Part shown: piece by piece, positions 36,338 through 47,200 of the stretch
How positions within the stretch are numbered: the first letter of the stretch is position 1
Layout: each line of letters starts with the position of its first letter
Source of the DNA: Ostreococcus lucimarinus CCE9901
Taxonomy: Eukaryota > Chlorophyta > Mamiellophyceae > Mamiellales > Bathycoccaceae
Length of the DNA stretch: 64,000 nt
Direction of reading: 5' to 3'
Assembly (NCBI RefSeq): GCF_000092065.1
Contig: NC_009361.1
Span: 719,247-783,246, forward strand
Notes under the pieces: model-generated
Database searches by the model: none
Told to the model about the DNA's origin: nothing
Seen by the model: the letters and a program-made list of their open reading frames with translations, nothing else
Program-made: the position numbers and the translations under genes

Positions 36338-38455
36338 ATGGTGGCGCTGCCGCCGAGACCGACGTTCAGCGACGACGCGACGTCGGACGACGTCACCTCG
36401 AGCGACGCGTCGAGCGCTGAACGTCGAGCGGACGCGAACGCGCGCGAGACGGCGACGCGCGACGACGCGACGTCGCGGGACGACGACGTCGCGAGACGCG
36501 GGACGCGCGACGCGCGAGGGCGACGAGGACGTGCGGGACGAACGAGGGAAGAGGCGAGCGACGACGACGACGCGAACGACGGGGCGTCGTACTGGGCGAA
36601 CGCGCGAATCGCGGTGACGGAGTACGCGAGAGAGGATGCGATTGAAATCGCGCGAGAATTGCGCGCGCTGGGGGCGACGGCGACGGAACGGTACGACGAG
36701 GCGTGCACGCACGTGGTGACGCCGTTTCAGCGAGGCGAGGGGTACGAGCGCGGGATGATGGACGGGAAAATCGTCGTGTCGTACGCGTGGATCGAGGATT
36801 GCGCGACGCAAAAGAAGATTGTGGACCGAGACGCCAAGGCGCTGTACGCGCCGCTGCGAAGCGCCGAAGGCGTGGACGGATTCGGGACGCTGTGCGTCGT
36901 CGTGGACGGGTACGAAGGGCAGGAGAAGTTAGATATCGTGGAACTGATCGAAGCCGCGGGGGGGAGGGCGGACGAGGACGTGAGCGCGCAGACGACGCAC
37001 TTGGTGTGCCGTCGCGCGGGGTCGCCGGCGTACGCGCAAGCCGTGCTCGCGGGACGCGCGCGAGTCGTCAATCACGTCTGGGTGGAGGATTGCATTCGGC
37101 AGTGGACGCTGTTGCCGACGCGCGCGGGCGATCGGTACACCAAGCCCGGGGTGGAGATCGATTACGAGCTCGCGCTCGAGCGCGAGCGACGCGCGCGCGC
37201 CGAGGCGGAACGCGAGCTCGACGAGGAGGAGCGTCGAACGCAGAGCTTGCAAGAGCTGCTCGACGCCGAGGAGCGCGAGCGAGACGATTTGCAGCGACAG
37301 TTGGACGACAGCGAGTCGCAGCGCATGGCGCTTCGCGAGATGCTCGAGGGCGAGGCGGACAATCGCGAGGGCGTGTACGAACAATTTCTTCGTCAACGCG
37401 GCGACGTCGAAGAGTTGCAAAAGCTGCTGCGTCAATCCGAGGCGAGCCGGGCGGAGCAAGAGTCGCGAATCGTGCAGGGCGAGGAAGAAAGACGCTCGTT
37501 GCTTCGCCAACTCGAGCAAACGCGCGGGTTGCAGACGAATTTACAAACGCAATTCACGCACTCGCGTCAAGACTTGCTCACGCAGCTCGAACAACGCTTG
37601 CAACAAATCGAAGAGACGCGCTCGGAGCTCGCCGAGGAGCGCCGCGCGCACGCCGAGACGCGACAATTGTTGGAAGACGAACGCAAGGTGCAATTCACCG
37701 CGCACGAAAAGATTCGAGTCGCGGAGAAGGAGGCGAAGCAGGCGCGGGATCAGCTCAACGGCGAAGCGCGCGAAAAGACGGCGTTGCAAAAGCAATTGGA
37801 CGCCGAGCGTAAATCTCGTTTGCACATTCTCAGCGACTTTGACAACGAGCGCAAGCAACGCGAGCACTTGATTAAGCAGCTCGAGGCCGAGCAAAAGCTT
37901 CGTCAAAGTTTACAACAAGCCGTGAGCGCAAAGGAAGAGTTGCGCGTGCGCGCCGAGGAAGAGATTCAACGCCTCAACGAAGACATTCAAGAGATGATGG
38001 ACGAAATCGATCGCCTGAAGACGTTTGAACCGCCCGAGGTGGACGAAACGGAAAAGATTCAAGTGAAACTCTTCTTGGACGAGGACATTCGATTCCTCGA
38101 GCTCGAACGAGACGTGTCGTTCGAAGAGCTCGTCATCGCCGTGGGCAAGGTGTTCATCGAGTCGTACTCGATCAAGTTTGAAGACGCAGACAAGCACCAC
38201 ATCACGCTGCGATCGACGGACGACGTGCGCATCGCGTGTCGTCAACACGAAAAATCAGAAGCCTCGTATTTAAAGCTTCTTTTGGACAGAGCGATCAAAG
38301 AAAAGGGAGGCTTGTTCTCGATGCGTCGTAAAAAGTCACAGAGTCTCGGCGGCGACGCCGACGCGAAAAAGAAGGGCGGCTTGATGGATAAAATCTTGTT
38401 CTTCCGCAAGTCGAAAAAGTCGGGCGACGACGACGACGACGACGACGACGCGTGA
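36338..38455 (+). CDS. Tandem-BRCT, long coiled-coil, PB1-like protein
   Basis: 705 aa. The N-terminal ~80 residues are Asp/Arg-rich and disordered. Two BRCT-type units follow: about 85-170 (ending VVSYAWIEDCA) and 178-265 (GGRADEDVSAQTTHLVC, ending VNHVWVEDCI); the conserved Trp is present in both. A heptad-rich coiled coil runs from about 285 to 570 with no Pro. Then about 590-650, IQVKLFLDEDIRFLELERDV...HHITLRSTDDV, reads like a PB1 domain. The C-terminus is Lys/Asp-rich with eight Asp near the end. BRCT pairs bind phosphoproteins in DNA repair. The specific combination is not one I recognise, so no gene name is given. Confidence 0.7.
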   Translation: MVALPPRPTFSDDATSDDVTSSDASSAERRADANARETATRDDATSRDDDVARRGTRDARGRRGRAGRTREEASDDDDANDGASYWANARIAVTEYAREDAIEIARELRALGATATERYDEACTHVVTPFQRGEGYERGMMDGKIVVSYAWIEDCATQKKIVDRDAKALYAPLRSAEGVDGFGTLCVVVDGYEGQEKLDIVELIEAAGGRADEDVSAQTTHLVCRRAGSPAYAQAVLAGRARVVNHVWVEDCIRQWTLLPTRAGDRYTKPGVEIDYELALERERRARAEAERELDEEERRTQSLQELLDAEERERDDLQRQLDDSESQRMALREMLEGEADNREGVYEQFLRQRGDVEELQKLLRQSEASRAEQESRIVQGEEERRSLLRQLEQTRGLQTNLQTQFTHSRQDLLTQLEQRLQQIEETRSELAEERRAHAETRQLLEDERKVQFTAHEKIRVAEKEAKQARDQLNGEAREKTALQKQLDAERKSRLHILSDFDNERKQREHLIKQLEAEQKLRQSLQQAVSAKEELRVRAEEEIQRLNEDIQEMMDEIDRLKTFEPPEVDETEKIQVKLFLDEDIRFLELERDVSFEELVIAVGKVFIESYSIKFEDADKHHITLRSTDDVRIACRQHEKSEASYLKLLLDRAIKEKGGLFSMRRKKSQSLGGDADAKKKGGLMDKILFFRKSKKSGDDDDDDDDA

Positions 38456-38579
38456 GGACGCAGACGCGTCGTCTCGCTTGTAACAACCAATCGAATTGAA
38501 TCAACATCTTCGTAGAATTTCAAACAAAAGGACACCGCGCGTTATCAATCGGTATCAAACAATTACAGTCTCAAACAAT

Positions 38580-39869
38580 CTACCACGCCTTGCGAGCGTT
38601 TCTGGCTAAAAAGTCGTCGTCTTTATCGTCCGCGGGATCGGCGGAGGACGTGAAGAGCGACGCGTACACCGCGGCGTCGGCATTTTTTGGCGCCTGAGCG
38701 ACAAACTTTTTACGCTTTGCGGCGTTTTCGCCGGCGTCGCCGCGCGTCGCGTCCGACTTGCCTCTTTTCGCCTTCTTCTTGCTGTCTTTCTTCGCTTTCT
38801 CTTCGTCTAAAATAGCCTTCAAAAGCTCGAGCTCTTCGCCACGAGGATTCACGGGAATGGGCGGCGGCGCGTCGGCGAGTTTCAATCCGTCGTTCATTTC
38901 CTCCACCGCCGCCTTGGCCTCGCGAAGCGCTTTGTCCGCGACGACCACGCCGCTCGGACGCATGACGACGAATTTCGTCTTCCCGTTGAAATCTAGCCCC
39001 GTGATCGGGCACGCGAACACCGCTTCGGCGTTGCCGCATCGAAAGTTTCTCGCGTTCACCGACGACGACTCAACCTTGGACGACTTGTCCGCGCGCCGCT
39101 TCTCAAATTTGCACGTCACGAGCGCCTTCATCCCGGTGATGTGCTCGATGCGTTTCGGCAGCGCGACGCCGTCGATGGCTTTATCGCGCAACGCCTTCAG
39201 CACGGGCTCTTTGTTATACAGCGCCCCGACGCGATCGACGACGACGCCGTTTTCCCCGCTCTCGAGCGGTTCCTCCGTCAACGCGCACGTGAACCATCGC
39301 GCCAAATCCTCCTCCGCCTCGTCCCTATCGCGCACGGTACTTTGCGCGGAATACCGCACGAACCCGCCGAGACTTTCCTTCTTCCGACTGAACGTCGTCC
39401 CCCCGTTCCACGCGTACATCTCCAAATACGCCGAACGCGACTCCGCGCCCGTGGCGCCGCCGTCGCCGCCCCCCCCCAGCAATCCCAGCGTCATCGCCCG
39501 TCCGTCCCCCCCGCGTCGCCGAACGATCTCGTACACATCGCTCGCGCCCCTCGACGTCGCGTCGGCGTCGATCACGTCGTCGTCCGCGTACTCCGCGCGC
39601 GCCGCCGTCTCGCCCGGCCGCCGCCGCCGCGTCAGCGCCAATCCTCGCACGTCCTCGCGCTCGCTCGCGCGCAGCGCCCGCGCCAGCACCTCGCGCGCCG
39701 TCGTCGCGTTCGGCACGACGTCCACGCCTCGAGCGCGCCCCGTCGCGGACGCGCGCGCGTCGCGAACGAAGATTTGTTTCGCGCGCGTCCCGACGTCCGT
39801 GGAACTTTTCGTCCCGTCTTCACCGCTCGCGCGCGCCGTCGCGCGCGCGCGCCGCGCGTCGACGCGCAT
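38580..39869 (-). CDS. RTF2: RTF2-like replication termination factor
   Basis: 429 aa. The C-terminal two-thirds is the Rtf2 domain: RWFTCALTEEPLESGENGVVVDRVGALYNKEPVLKAL, HITGMKALVTCKFEK, and a second RING-like half FACPITGLDFNGKTKFVVMRPSG. It ends DFLARNARKAW, like the short basic/aromatic C-terminus of the family. Some plant RTF2 proteins have an N-terminal ubiquitin-like extension. Here about 170 residues precede the domain, including KQIFVRD, which may be a degenerate version. RTF2 acts at stalled replication forks and affects splicing in plants. Divergent from SepSecS, 109 nt between starts. Confidence 0.88.
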   Translation of the reverse strand: MRVDARRARATARASGEDGTKSSTDVGTRAKQIFVRDARASATGRARGVDVVPNATTAREVLARALRASEREDVRGLALTRRRRPGETAARAEYADDDVIDADATSRGASDVYEIVRRRGGDGRAMTLGLLGGGGDGGATGAESRSAYLEMYAWNGGTTFSRKKESLGGFVRYSAQSTVRDRDEAEEDLARWFTCALTEEPLESGENGVVVDRVGALYNKEPVLKALRDKAIDGVALPKRIEHITGMKALVTCKFEKRRADKSSKVESSSVNARNFRCGNAEAVFACPITGLDFNGKTKFVVMRPSGVVVADKALREAKAAVEEMNDGLKLADAPPPIPVNPRGEELELLKAILDEEKAKKDSKKKAKRGKSDATRGDAGENAAKRKKFVAQAPKNADAAVYASLFTSSADPADDKDDDFLARNARKAW

Positions 39870-39978
39870 CGTAGGTTCTCGCGTTCGCGCGCGCGTCGCG
39901 CGTCGCTCGACGGTCGACGCGTCGCGACGTGCGGCGACGCGCGTTCGTCACTCGTCGCCGCGCCGAAAAGTTTGCGTC

Positions 39979-41424
39979 ATGGACGACGACCTCGTCGCCG
40001 CGTTCAGCGCGAACCTGCTGAGCAAATCGTACGTGAACCAGGGCGCGCAGAGCCTGCGGGCGCACGACAAGGTGTTCGCCAGGTTGCTCGCGAATCGACG
40101 GATGCTCGGCAGAGGATTGAACGACGTCGCGATTGAATTCTTGGTGCACAAACTGAGCGTGATGGATTCGAATAATTTTATCGATAACGTCGGCGTGGGC
40201 GAGCGAGAGGGACGAGTGTTCAGCGACATGGTGCGACGACGGTGCTACTCGATGACGCACGGGATCGGGCGGTCGGGAGACATCACGGCGGAACAGCCAA
40301 AGGCGTGCGGGAGCTCGGCGGCGCACGCGTTGGCGCAGTGCATGGCGAGAGACGCGTTGAGATTGGCGGGAATGCGAGACCTGGGGAAGCGCGCGTTGGT
40401 GCTGCCGCTCGCGACTGGGATGACGCTGACGTTGGTGCTCAGCTCGTTGCGGTTGATGGTTAGAAATAGCGCGGATGGGGGGGTTGACGCGGCGGCGCCG
40501 AACGTCGTGATTTGGTGTCGCTTGGATCAAAAGACGTGCGTCAAGGCGGCTACGTGCGCCGGTCTCGAGATCGTCGTCATCGAGCCCGTGTTGAACGGTG
40601 ATCAATTAGATACGAACGTGCACGCGATCGAGCGCGCGATCGAGGACGTCGGTGTCGACCGACTCGTGGCTGTGGTGACGAGCACGAGTTGTTTCGCGCC
40701 GCGCGCGTGCGACGACGTCGAGACGGTGGCCAAGTTGTGCGAAAAGAAGAACGTCGCACACGTCATCAATAACGCCTACGGCGTGCAGAGTAGGGTGTTA
40801 TGCGAGCGTGTGAGCAAGGCGTGGACCGTCGGGCGCGTCGACGCGGTGGTGCAGTCGACGGATAAAAACTTCATGGTGCCCGTGGGCGGCGCCGTCGTGT
40901 GTTGCGGCAAGCGAAACGAGGCGTTGGTGGAAGCTGTGGCGCGCAACTACCCCGGACGTGCCTCGGCGTCGGCTAGCATGGATATGTTCATCACGCTGCT
41001 ATCCATGGGAGAGGAGCATTGGTTGCGTCTGCTCGACGAGCGAGAAAAGTTGTACGATTACATGCACGCAGAGCTGAGCAAAGTCGCCGAAGAGGAGGGC
41101 GAACGAATGTTGCGCACGCCCGGAAATCCCATATCGATGGCGATGACGCTTTCATGCGCTCGAGGCATTTCTCCGACTATGTTCGGCTCTATGCTGTTCT
41201 CGCGATGCGTCTCGGGCACGCGCGTCGTGGCGCCTGGAGAAGTCAAAACCGTCGGCGGCATCGAGTTTCACGGCTTCGGCGCGTCGCATTCGGCGTACCC
41301 GGAGACGTACTTTACCGCGGCCGCGGCGATCGGGACCACGCGCGCCGACGTCGATCGCTTCGCGTCAGTCTTGCGCAAGACTTTCAAGGATTTCAAGAAA
41401 AAGTCTCAGCCAGCTGCCGCATAG
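39979..41424 (+). CDS. SEPSECS: O-phosphoseryl-tRNA(Sec) selenium transferase (SepSecS)
   Basis: A PLP enzyme converting Sep-tRNA(Sec) to Sec-tRNA(Sec) using selenophosphate; it marks a genome that makes selenoproteins. 481 aa, normal length. Signatures: MTHGIGRSGDITAEQPKACG, VLPLATGMTLTLVLSSLR, CFAPRACDDVETVAKLC, HVINNAYGVQ and STDKNFMVPVGGAVV, in which Lys296 is the expected PLP Schiff-base residue. It ends with a basic FKDFKKK tail. Single exon. The frame is open far upstream but the ATG at 39979 matches family N-termini. Confidence 0.95.
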   Translation: MDDDLVAAFSANLLSKSYVNQGAQSLRAHDKVFARLLANRRMLGRGLNDVAIEFLVHKLSVMDSNNFIDNVGVGEREGRVFSDMVRRRCYSMTHGIGRSGDITAEQPKACGSSAAHALAQCMARDALRLAGMRDLGKRALVLPLATGMTLTLVLSSLRLMVRNSADGGVDAAAPNVVIWCRLDQKTCVKAATCAGLEIVVIEPVLNGDQLDTNVHAIERAIEDVGVDRLVAVVTSTSCFAPRACDDVETVAKLCEKKNVAHVINNAYGVQSRVLCERVSKAWTVGRVDAVVQSTDKNFMVPVGGAVVCCGKRNEALVEAVARNYPGRASASASMDMFITLLSMGEEHWLRLLDEREKLYDYMHAELSKVAEEEGERMLRTPGNPISMAMTLSCARGISPTMFGSMLFSRCVSGTRVVAPGEVKTVGGIEFHGFGASHSAYPETYFTAAAAIGTTRADVDRFASVLRKTFKDFKKKSQPAAA

Positions 41425-41443
41425 ATTCTAGAATTTGCTATTT

Positions 41444-43234
41444 CTATTCGATTTCGTCGCGACTGCGCTTGCCCGACCCGTAGGACGCGAGGAGGACGTC
41501 AACACGCGCGAGCGCCGACTGCATGATCCCAATTTGCCCGGAAAGATACCAACGCGTCGCGTTAGCGACTGAGTGGGTGCTTTCGTGGTGCACCGTGCTC
41601 AGGCGGTGACTGAGCGAACCCTCTGATGCTTGCCGCTCCGCCACTAAATGGCACAGATGCGACCGCAGCTCGCAGAGAACTTTGTACTCGAGTTCGCCGT
41701 CGACGACGGTGTACGGATGGTATCCATCTATCCGTTCACACCACTCCATAAAACGTTGCGGAGCGCTCATGATCCTCATTTGCGTCAATACGCGATCGAG
41801 CGAACCATCGAGCGCGATGCACGCGGGAAGCTCCGTCAAATCGACTCCGCACATTTCCGAAGCGCGCGCGAGCGCTGCTGTTTGTTCCTCGTTCGCTTGG
41901 GACGCGAGCGATGAAAGCACCACGCGATCGTACGGGTTGCTCGGCAGAGTGAACCCGTAATACGCCATTAAGTCGGCGTTGTCTAAACGACCGTACGATA
42001 TAGTGATCGCGTCGCCCGGGCGCGCGCCGCGCGCGAGTTCTAGTCGAAACGCGCGCGTTCCGCGCTCCAATGACGTGTATCGCACGGAGTGCGCGTACAA
42101 CGCGTGATTACACAAAAACACGCCGGGAACGATAACCTCGTAAATTTGCAAAGTCTGAGGATCCTGCACCTTCATGGCGTACGACGTCCAAATGTCGTAC
42201 GCTAAAGCGAATCGCGAGTAATCGCCGAATACGCTCGCGGGAAACGCCTCCGGCACTTGTTCGCACAACGCCGGGAACAACGCGTCGTACTGCACTCGTA
42301 CTTTTCGCTGGTAATCGATCAATCGTTCGACTTGATCGTGGTCCATGACGAGTCGCATGGTGTCCACATCCCACGCCAACGCGGTGCACGGCGCGCGCGG
42401 AAGCGCGCGCAGCGTCGGCGCCCACGCTTCGTACAGGCGCGAGTCCTGGCCGCTCATCGCCGCCGCGAGCCATATCGTCATGATGATTTGATCGCCCATC
42501 GCCGTGAGTTGTTTCAAAACCTCACAAATCGGCGCGGACGATGAAAGCACCGCCTGCTCGACGCCGAGCAACGCGTCCCAAGGCACGCGCGCCGCCGCGT
42601 CGCCCGCGTCGACGGCGGCGCTCGCGCGCGCCTCTCGCATCCCCCCTTCGCTGACGTTCGCCACGAACTTAAACATCGCCCCTCGTTGCGTCGCCCAGAG
42701 AAACATCTCATCGCACGCGTCGTCACGCGCGGCGTTCGTCGTCGACGCAGCGCCCGCGAGCCCAGACAACGCGCGCGTCGCCTCCATTTTAAGCGTCTCA
42801 AGCGCGATTTCCGCCGCGCGGCGTCCATCCTCACCGATCGCCGATCCCGCGATCGCGTCGGCCAGCGCGCGCATCGCCAGCGCGTACGCCGCCGTGTCTC
42901 GTCCCGGCGACGCGCGCGCGTCGAGCGTCGCGTCTCCAGGATCCACGCCCTCGCGCGTCCTCGCGAACGCCTCGTCCGCCGCTCGCAGCGCGCGCGTCGC
43001 GTCCTCGATCGTCGCGCCGCGATGTTCGCGCGCGCCTCCCGCGCTCGCGCACCGCGCGATCGTCATCAACGCGCGCACTTTCTCCGCGATCCACCGTTCG
43101 CCGTCGTCCCTCGAGCTCGCTCGCGCGTCGTCTCGCGCGTCGAACGTCACCGCATTCGTCGCGAGCGTCGCGCGCGCGAGCTCGAGCGCGAACGCGTCGT
43201 CGACGCCGACGGCGATCTCGCACGCGACGGGCAT
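41444..43234 (-). CDS. SET-domain protein-lysine methyltransferase-like protein
   Basis: 596 aa. The SET core is split and diverged: CNHALYAHSVRYT at about 375-387 (normally the NHS motif) and ISYGRLDNADLMAYYGF at 412-428, typical of the SETD3/SETD6/Rubisco-LSMT group. After it comes a substrate-binding helical C-lobe. The N-terminal 200 residues are Ala/Asp/Arg-rich and not conserved. The replacement of Ser by Ala in NHA (family NHS) is noted and may reduce or alter activity. Possible substrates are plastid, histone or actin proteins; no targeting signal is evident. Confidence 0.75.
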   Translation of the reverse strand: MPVACEIAVGVDDAFALELARATLATNAVTFDARDDARASSRDDGERWIAEKVRALMTIARCASAGGAREHRGATIEDATRALRAADEAFARTREGVDPGDATLDARASPGRDTAAYALAMRALADAIAGSAIGEDGRRAAEIALETLKMEATRALSGLAGAASTTNAARDDACDEMFLWATQRGAMFKFVANVSEGGMREARASAAVDAGDAAARVPWDALLGVEQAVLSSSAPICEVLKQLTAMGDQIIMTIWLAAAMSGQDSRLYEAWAPTLRALPRAPCTALAWDVDTMRLVMDHDQVERLIDYQRKVRVQYDALFPALCEQVPEAFPASVFGDYSRFALAYDIWTSYAMKVQDPQTLQIYEVIVPGVFLCNHALYAHSVRYTSLERGTRAFRLELARGARPGDAITISYGRLDNADLMAYYGFTLPSNPYDRVVLSSLASQANEEQTAALARASEMCGVDLTELPACIALDGSLDRVLTQMRIMSAPQRFMEWCERIDGYHPYTVVDGELEYKVLCELRSHLCHLVAERQASEGSLSHRLSTVHHESTHSVANATRWYLSGQIGIMQSALARVDVLLASYGSGKRSRDEIE

Positions 43235-43515
43235 CGGCGCGTCGCGCGTCGTTCGTCGAGTCCCGGTCGCGTCGCGCGCGCGTCGCGGCGGGCCGCCTCG
43301 CGCGCGCGCCGCCGTGCGACGTCGCGCCGCCGTCGCGCGTCGGCGGGTCGGCGGCGCGCGCGTCCCGCGACGTTTCGCCTCCCCGCGACGATGGCGCGAT
43401 CGCGGCGTGCGCGGTGACGCCGGAAGGGCGCGCTCGGACGACGCGCGCCACCTCGCGACGACCCGCGTCGTTCGCGTCGCCGCGCGTCGTCCATCGACGT
43501 CGCGGCGCGACGCGG

Positions 43516-44082
43516 ATGACGCGCGAGACGCGCGAGACGCGCGAGACGCGCGCGAGACGCGCGAAGACGCGCGCGAACGACGGTTCGACCAAGGCTGGCG
43601 ACGCGAGCGCGAACGCGCGGACGCTCGTGACGTTCGGGTTCGGGTCGATGTCGCGAAAATACGCCGAGCGCGCGCGCGCGTCGCCGTCGTCGTCGCCGTC
43701 GCCGTCGTCGACGCGGGACGGGCGTCGCGCGGCGTCGAGCGAAGACGCGCGCGCGCGCGGCGTCGCGTGTCGCGTGTGCCTCGAGCCGGGCGACGACGAC
43801 GACAAGGGTCCGCTCGAATCGCTCGGGTGCGACTGCGCCGCGGACGTTAGATTCGCGCACGAATCGTGCGCCGCGCGTTGGTTCGCGCCCAAGACTCGCG
43901 GCGTGGCCGTCGGACGCGCCTTGGCGCGCGAGTGGTCGTTGACGTGGTCGTGCGCGTGCGAAATCTGCGGCGCCGCGCTCTCGCGCGACGTCACGCGTCG
44001 CGTCGTGCGCTTCGCGAAGCGCGCCGTTCGCGAGTTCGACGTTCGCTCGTCCTCGTCGTCGGATCGACGCCCGTCGGATTGA
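43516..44082 (+). CDS. RING-CH (RINGv) zinc-finger protein
   Basis: 188 aa. Zinc ligands read C85-C88, C105-C107, H115-C118, C148-C151, giving the C4HC3 RING-CH order, with CRVCLEPG and FAHESCAARWF. RING-CH proteins are E3 ubiquitin ligases of the MARCH type. No membrane segment is visible, unlike most MARCH proteins, so a soluble form is inferred. Upstream DNA holds near-repeats of GAGACGCGC that encode RETRETRETR. The start is the first ATG in the main frame. Confidence 0.72.
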   Translation: MTRETRETRETRARRAKTRANDGSTKAGDASANARTLVTFGFGSMSRKYAERARASPSSSPSPSSTRDGRRAASSEDARARGVACRVCLEPGDDDDKGPLESLGCDCAADVRFAHESCAARWFAPKTRGVAVGRALAREWSLTWSCACEICGAALSRDVTRRVVRFAKRAVREFDVRSSSSSDRRPSD

Positions 44083-44122
44083 CGACGCGATTGATGACGC
44101 GCGCGTCGTCATTCAATCAACG

Positions 44123-44143
44123 CAATCAATCAATCAATCAATC
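44123..44143. repeat. (CAAT)5 microsatellite upstream of UBA1
   Basis: Five CAAT/AATC units, 105 nt before the UBA1 ATG. The complementary motif (GATT)4 occurs at 53223-53238. Confidence 0.85.
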
Positions 44144-44247
44144 GACGCACCCATCGAATCGAACGACGAAACCCATCGCGCGCGCCTCGACGGCGATCTC
44201 TCTCGAGCGCGCGTCACTCGCCGACGCGACGCGCCGAGCGGTCGTAC

Positions 44248-47200
44248 ATGCCGTTGAAAGAGAACGCATCGACGACGCGCACCGACGACGCGACGCACGC
44301 CGACGAGGACGCGAAACGCTTGAAAAAGTCGCGCGCGCGAGACGCGAGCGCGGTCGAGGCGCGATCGATGACGACCGAAGATGCCGCCGTGACGGCGATG
44401 GAGATCGACGAGGACCTGCACTCGCGACAGCTCGCGGTGTACGGACGAGAGAGCTTTCGAAAACTCGCGAGCGCGCGGGTGTTGGTGATCGGGGCGCGAG
44501 GTTTAGGGTGCGAGATCGCGAAGAATGTCGTCTTGGCGGGCGTGCGCGCGGTGAGCGTGTGCGACTCGGGGGCGTGCGAGGCGGCGGACGCGAGCGCGCA
44601 GTTTTACGTGGACGAAGCGAGCGTGAAGGCAAACGTGACGCGCGCGCGGGCGAGCGTGGGGAAGTTGCAGGAGCTGAATCCGGCGGTGGAGGTGAACTGC
44701 GTGGAGACTTGCGACGAAGACGCCGTCAAGGCGCACTCCGTGGTGGTGTGCGCCGGGGAGACGTCCGAGGCGGAGGCGGTGGCGATTAACGCCATGTGCC
44801 GGGCGAATAACGTGGCGTTTATTAAGACGGACGTGCGAGGGGTGTTCGGAAACGTGTTTTGCGACTTTGGTGACGCGTTCAACGTCTTGGACGTGGACGG
44901 CGAGGAGGCGCTGTCGTGCATCGTGGCGAGCGTGTCAAACGATTCTCCGGCGCTCGTCACGTGCATCGAAGACGAACGCGTGGAGTTGCAAGACGGCCAG
45001 CGAGTGACGTTTAGCGAGGTGCGAGGGATGACTGAACTGAACGGGCTGTCGGTCGTGGTTAAAAACGTGAAGAAGCATTCGTTTGAGCTCGACTTGGACA
45101 CGAGCGCGTTTTCGCCCTACGTCGGCGGCGGCATCGCGACGCAAGTCAAAGAAACGAAGACGCTCAAGTTTGCCTCGTACGCGGACTCGCTCGAGTCCCC
45201 AGGGGACTTTTTGTTGAGCGATTTCGCCAAGATGGAACGCTCGCCCCAGTTGCACTTGGCCTTCGGCGCGCTCGACGCGTACGTCGCCAAGCACGGCGCG
45301 TCGCCGACGCCGGGTTCCGACTCGGATGCTGAAAAATTCGTCGCCGAAGCGGAAGCGTTGAACGCGACGCGTAAAGCGGTGGATGAAGTTGACAAGGACT
45401 TGTTAAAGACGTTTTCGAAGACGTGCCGAGGTCACGTCTCGCCCATGGCGGCGATGTTTGGCGGCATCGTCGGCCAAGAAGTCGTCAAGGCGTGCACGGG
45501 CAAGTTCCACCCGTTGTTCCAATGGTTTTACTTTGATTCCGTCGAAAGCTTGCCCGAGACGTTGACCGAAGAAGACCTCGCGCCGCGAGGTGATCGCTAC
45601 GACGGTCAAGTCATGTGCTTCGGGACGAAGATGCAGGACAAAATTCTCAGTCAAAAGATTTTCCTCGTCGGCGCCGGCGCGCTCGGTTGCGAGTTTTTGA
45701 AAAACTTTGCGTGCATGGGGTTGTCGTGCGGTCCGAGCGGTGGTGTGACGGTGACGGACGACGACGTTATTGAGAAGTCAAACTTGTCCCGTCAATTCTT
45801 GTTCCGCGACTGGAACATCGGTCAAGGCAAGAGCGTGTGCGCCTCGAACGCGGCCAAGGTGATCAATCCGAACCTCAACGTCACCGCGCTCGAGAACCGC
45901 GTGAGCCCGGACACGGAGGACGTTTTCGACGATGGATTCTGGGAAGGCCTGGATGTGGTCGTGAACGCTCTGGATAACGTAAACGCGCGGTTGTACGTAG
46001 ACAGTCGATGCGTGTACTTCCAAAAGCCGCTGCTCGAGAGCGGGACTCTCGGCACGAAGTGCAACACTCAAATGGTCATTCCGAACATGACAGAGAACTA
46101 TGGTGCTTCTCGTGACCCTCCGGAGAAGAGCGCGCCGATGTGCACGCTGCACTCGTTCCCGCACAACATCGATCACTGCTTGACGTGGGCGCGAAGCGAA
46201 TTCGAAGGTGCATTCGAGAAGGCTCCCGCCGAGGCCAACTCTTATTTGTCCAAGCCAGAGGAATACGCCGCGGCGGCGCTGTCGAACCCCGATGCTTCCG
46301 CGCGAGAGAATGTCGAAAAGGTTGCGCAAGTGTTGTTGAAGACGGCATGCTCCACGTATGACGAATGCATCGCTTGGGCGCGCACGCAGTTCCAAGAGCA
46401 ATTCCACGACAAGATTTTACAGCTCACGTTTACGTTTCCCGAAGACGCCGTCACGTCGACGGGTTCACCTTTCTGGAGCGCACCGAAGCGTTTCCCGCGA
46501 CCAGTCATATTTTCCACCTCGGACGCTTCGCACATGACGCTCATCCGCGCCATGGCGAACCTCAAAGCGGAGCTCTCTGGGATCGCGCGACCGGCGGCGG
46601 GAGTCAACGACGACGCCGCGCTCGTGCAGCTCGTCGACAAGGTGGCCGTCGCTCCTTTCGAACCGAAGAAGGGCATCAAGATCGAGACCGACCCCAAGGC
46701 GAACACCGCCGCTTCGAGCATTCCTGAAGGTATCGACGACGAGGCTGTGATCAAGGACGTGTTGGCCAAGCTCGAAACGAAGCGAGCGGGCTTGGGAGGA
46801 GATTACAGACTCAACGTCATCGAGTTTGAGAAGGACGACGACACAAACTTTCACATGGACGCCATCGCTGGTCTTTCCAACATGCGTGCGCGCAACTATG
46901 ACATCGGTGAGGTCGATAAACTCAAAGCAAAGTTTATCGCGGGGAGAATTATTCCAGCCATCGCGACGACGACGGCGATGGCGACGGGTTTGGTGTGCCT
47001 CGAATTGTACAAGGTGTTCAAAGGCGCGAAGATTGAGGCGTATCGCAACACGTTCGCCAACCTCGCGCTCCCGCTGTTCGCCATGGCGGAGCCCATCGCG
47101 GCCAAGCAAGACAAATTCAAAGACTTGTCGTGGAGCATGTGGGACCGATGGATCTTGGAGGGCGATTTCACGGTTCAACAAGTCTTGGACCACTTCGAGG

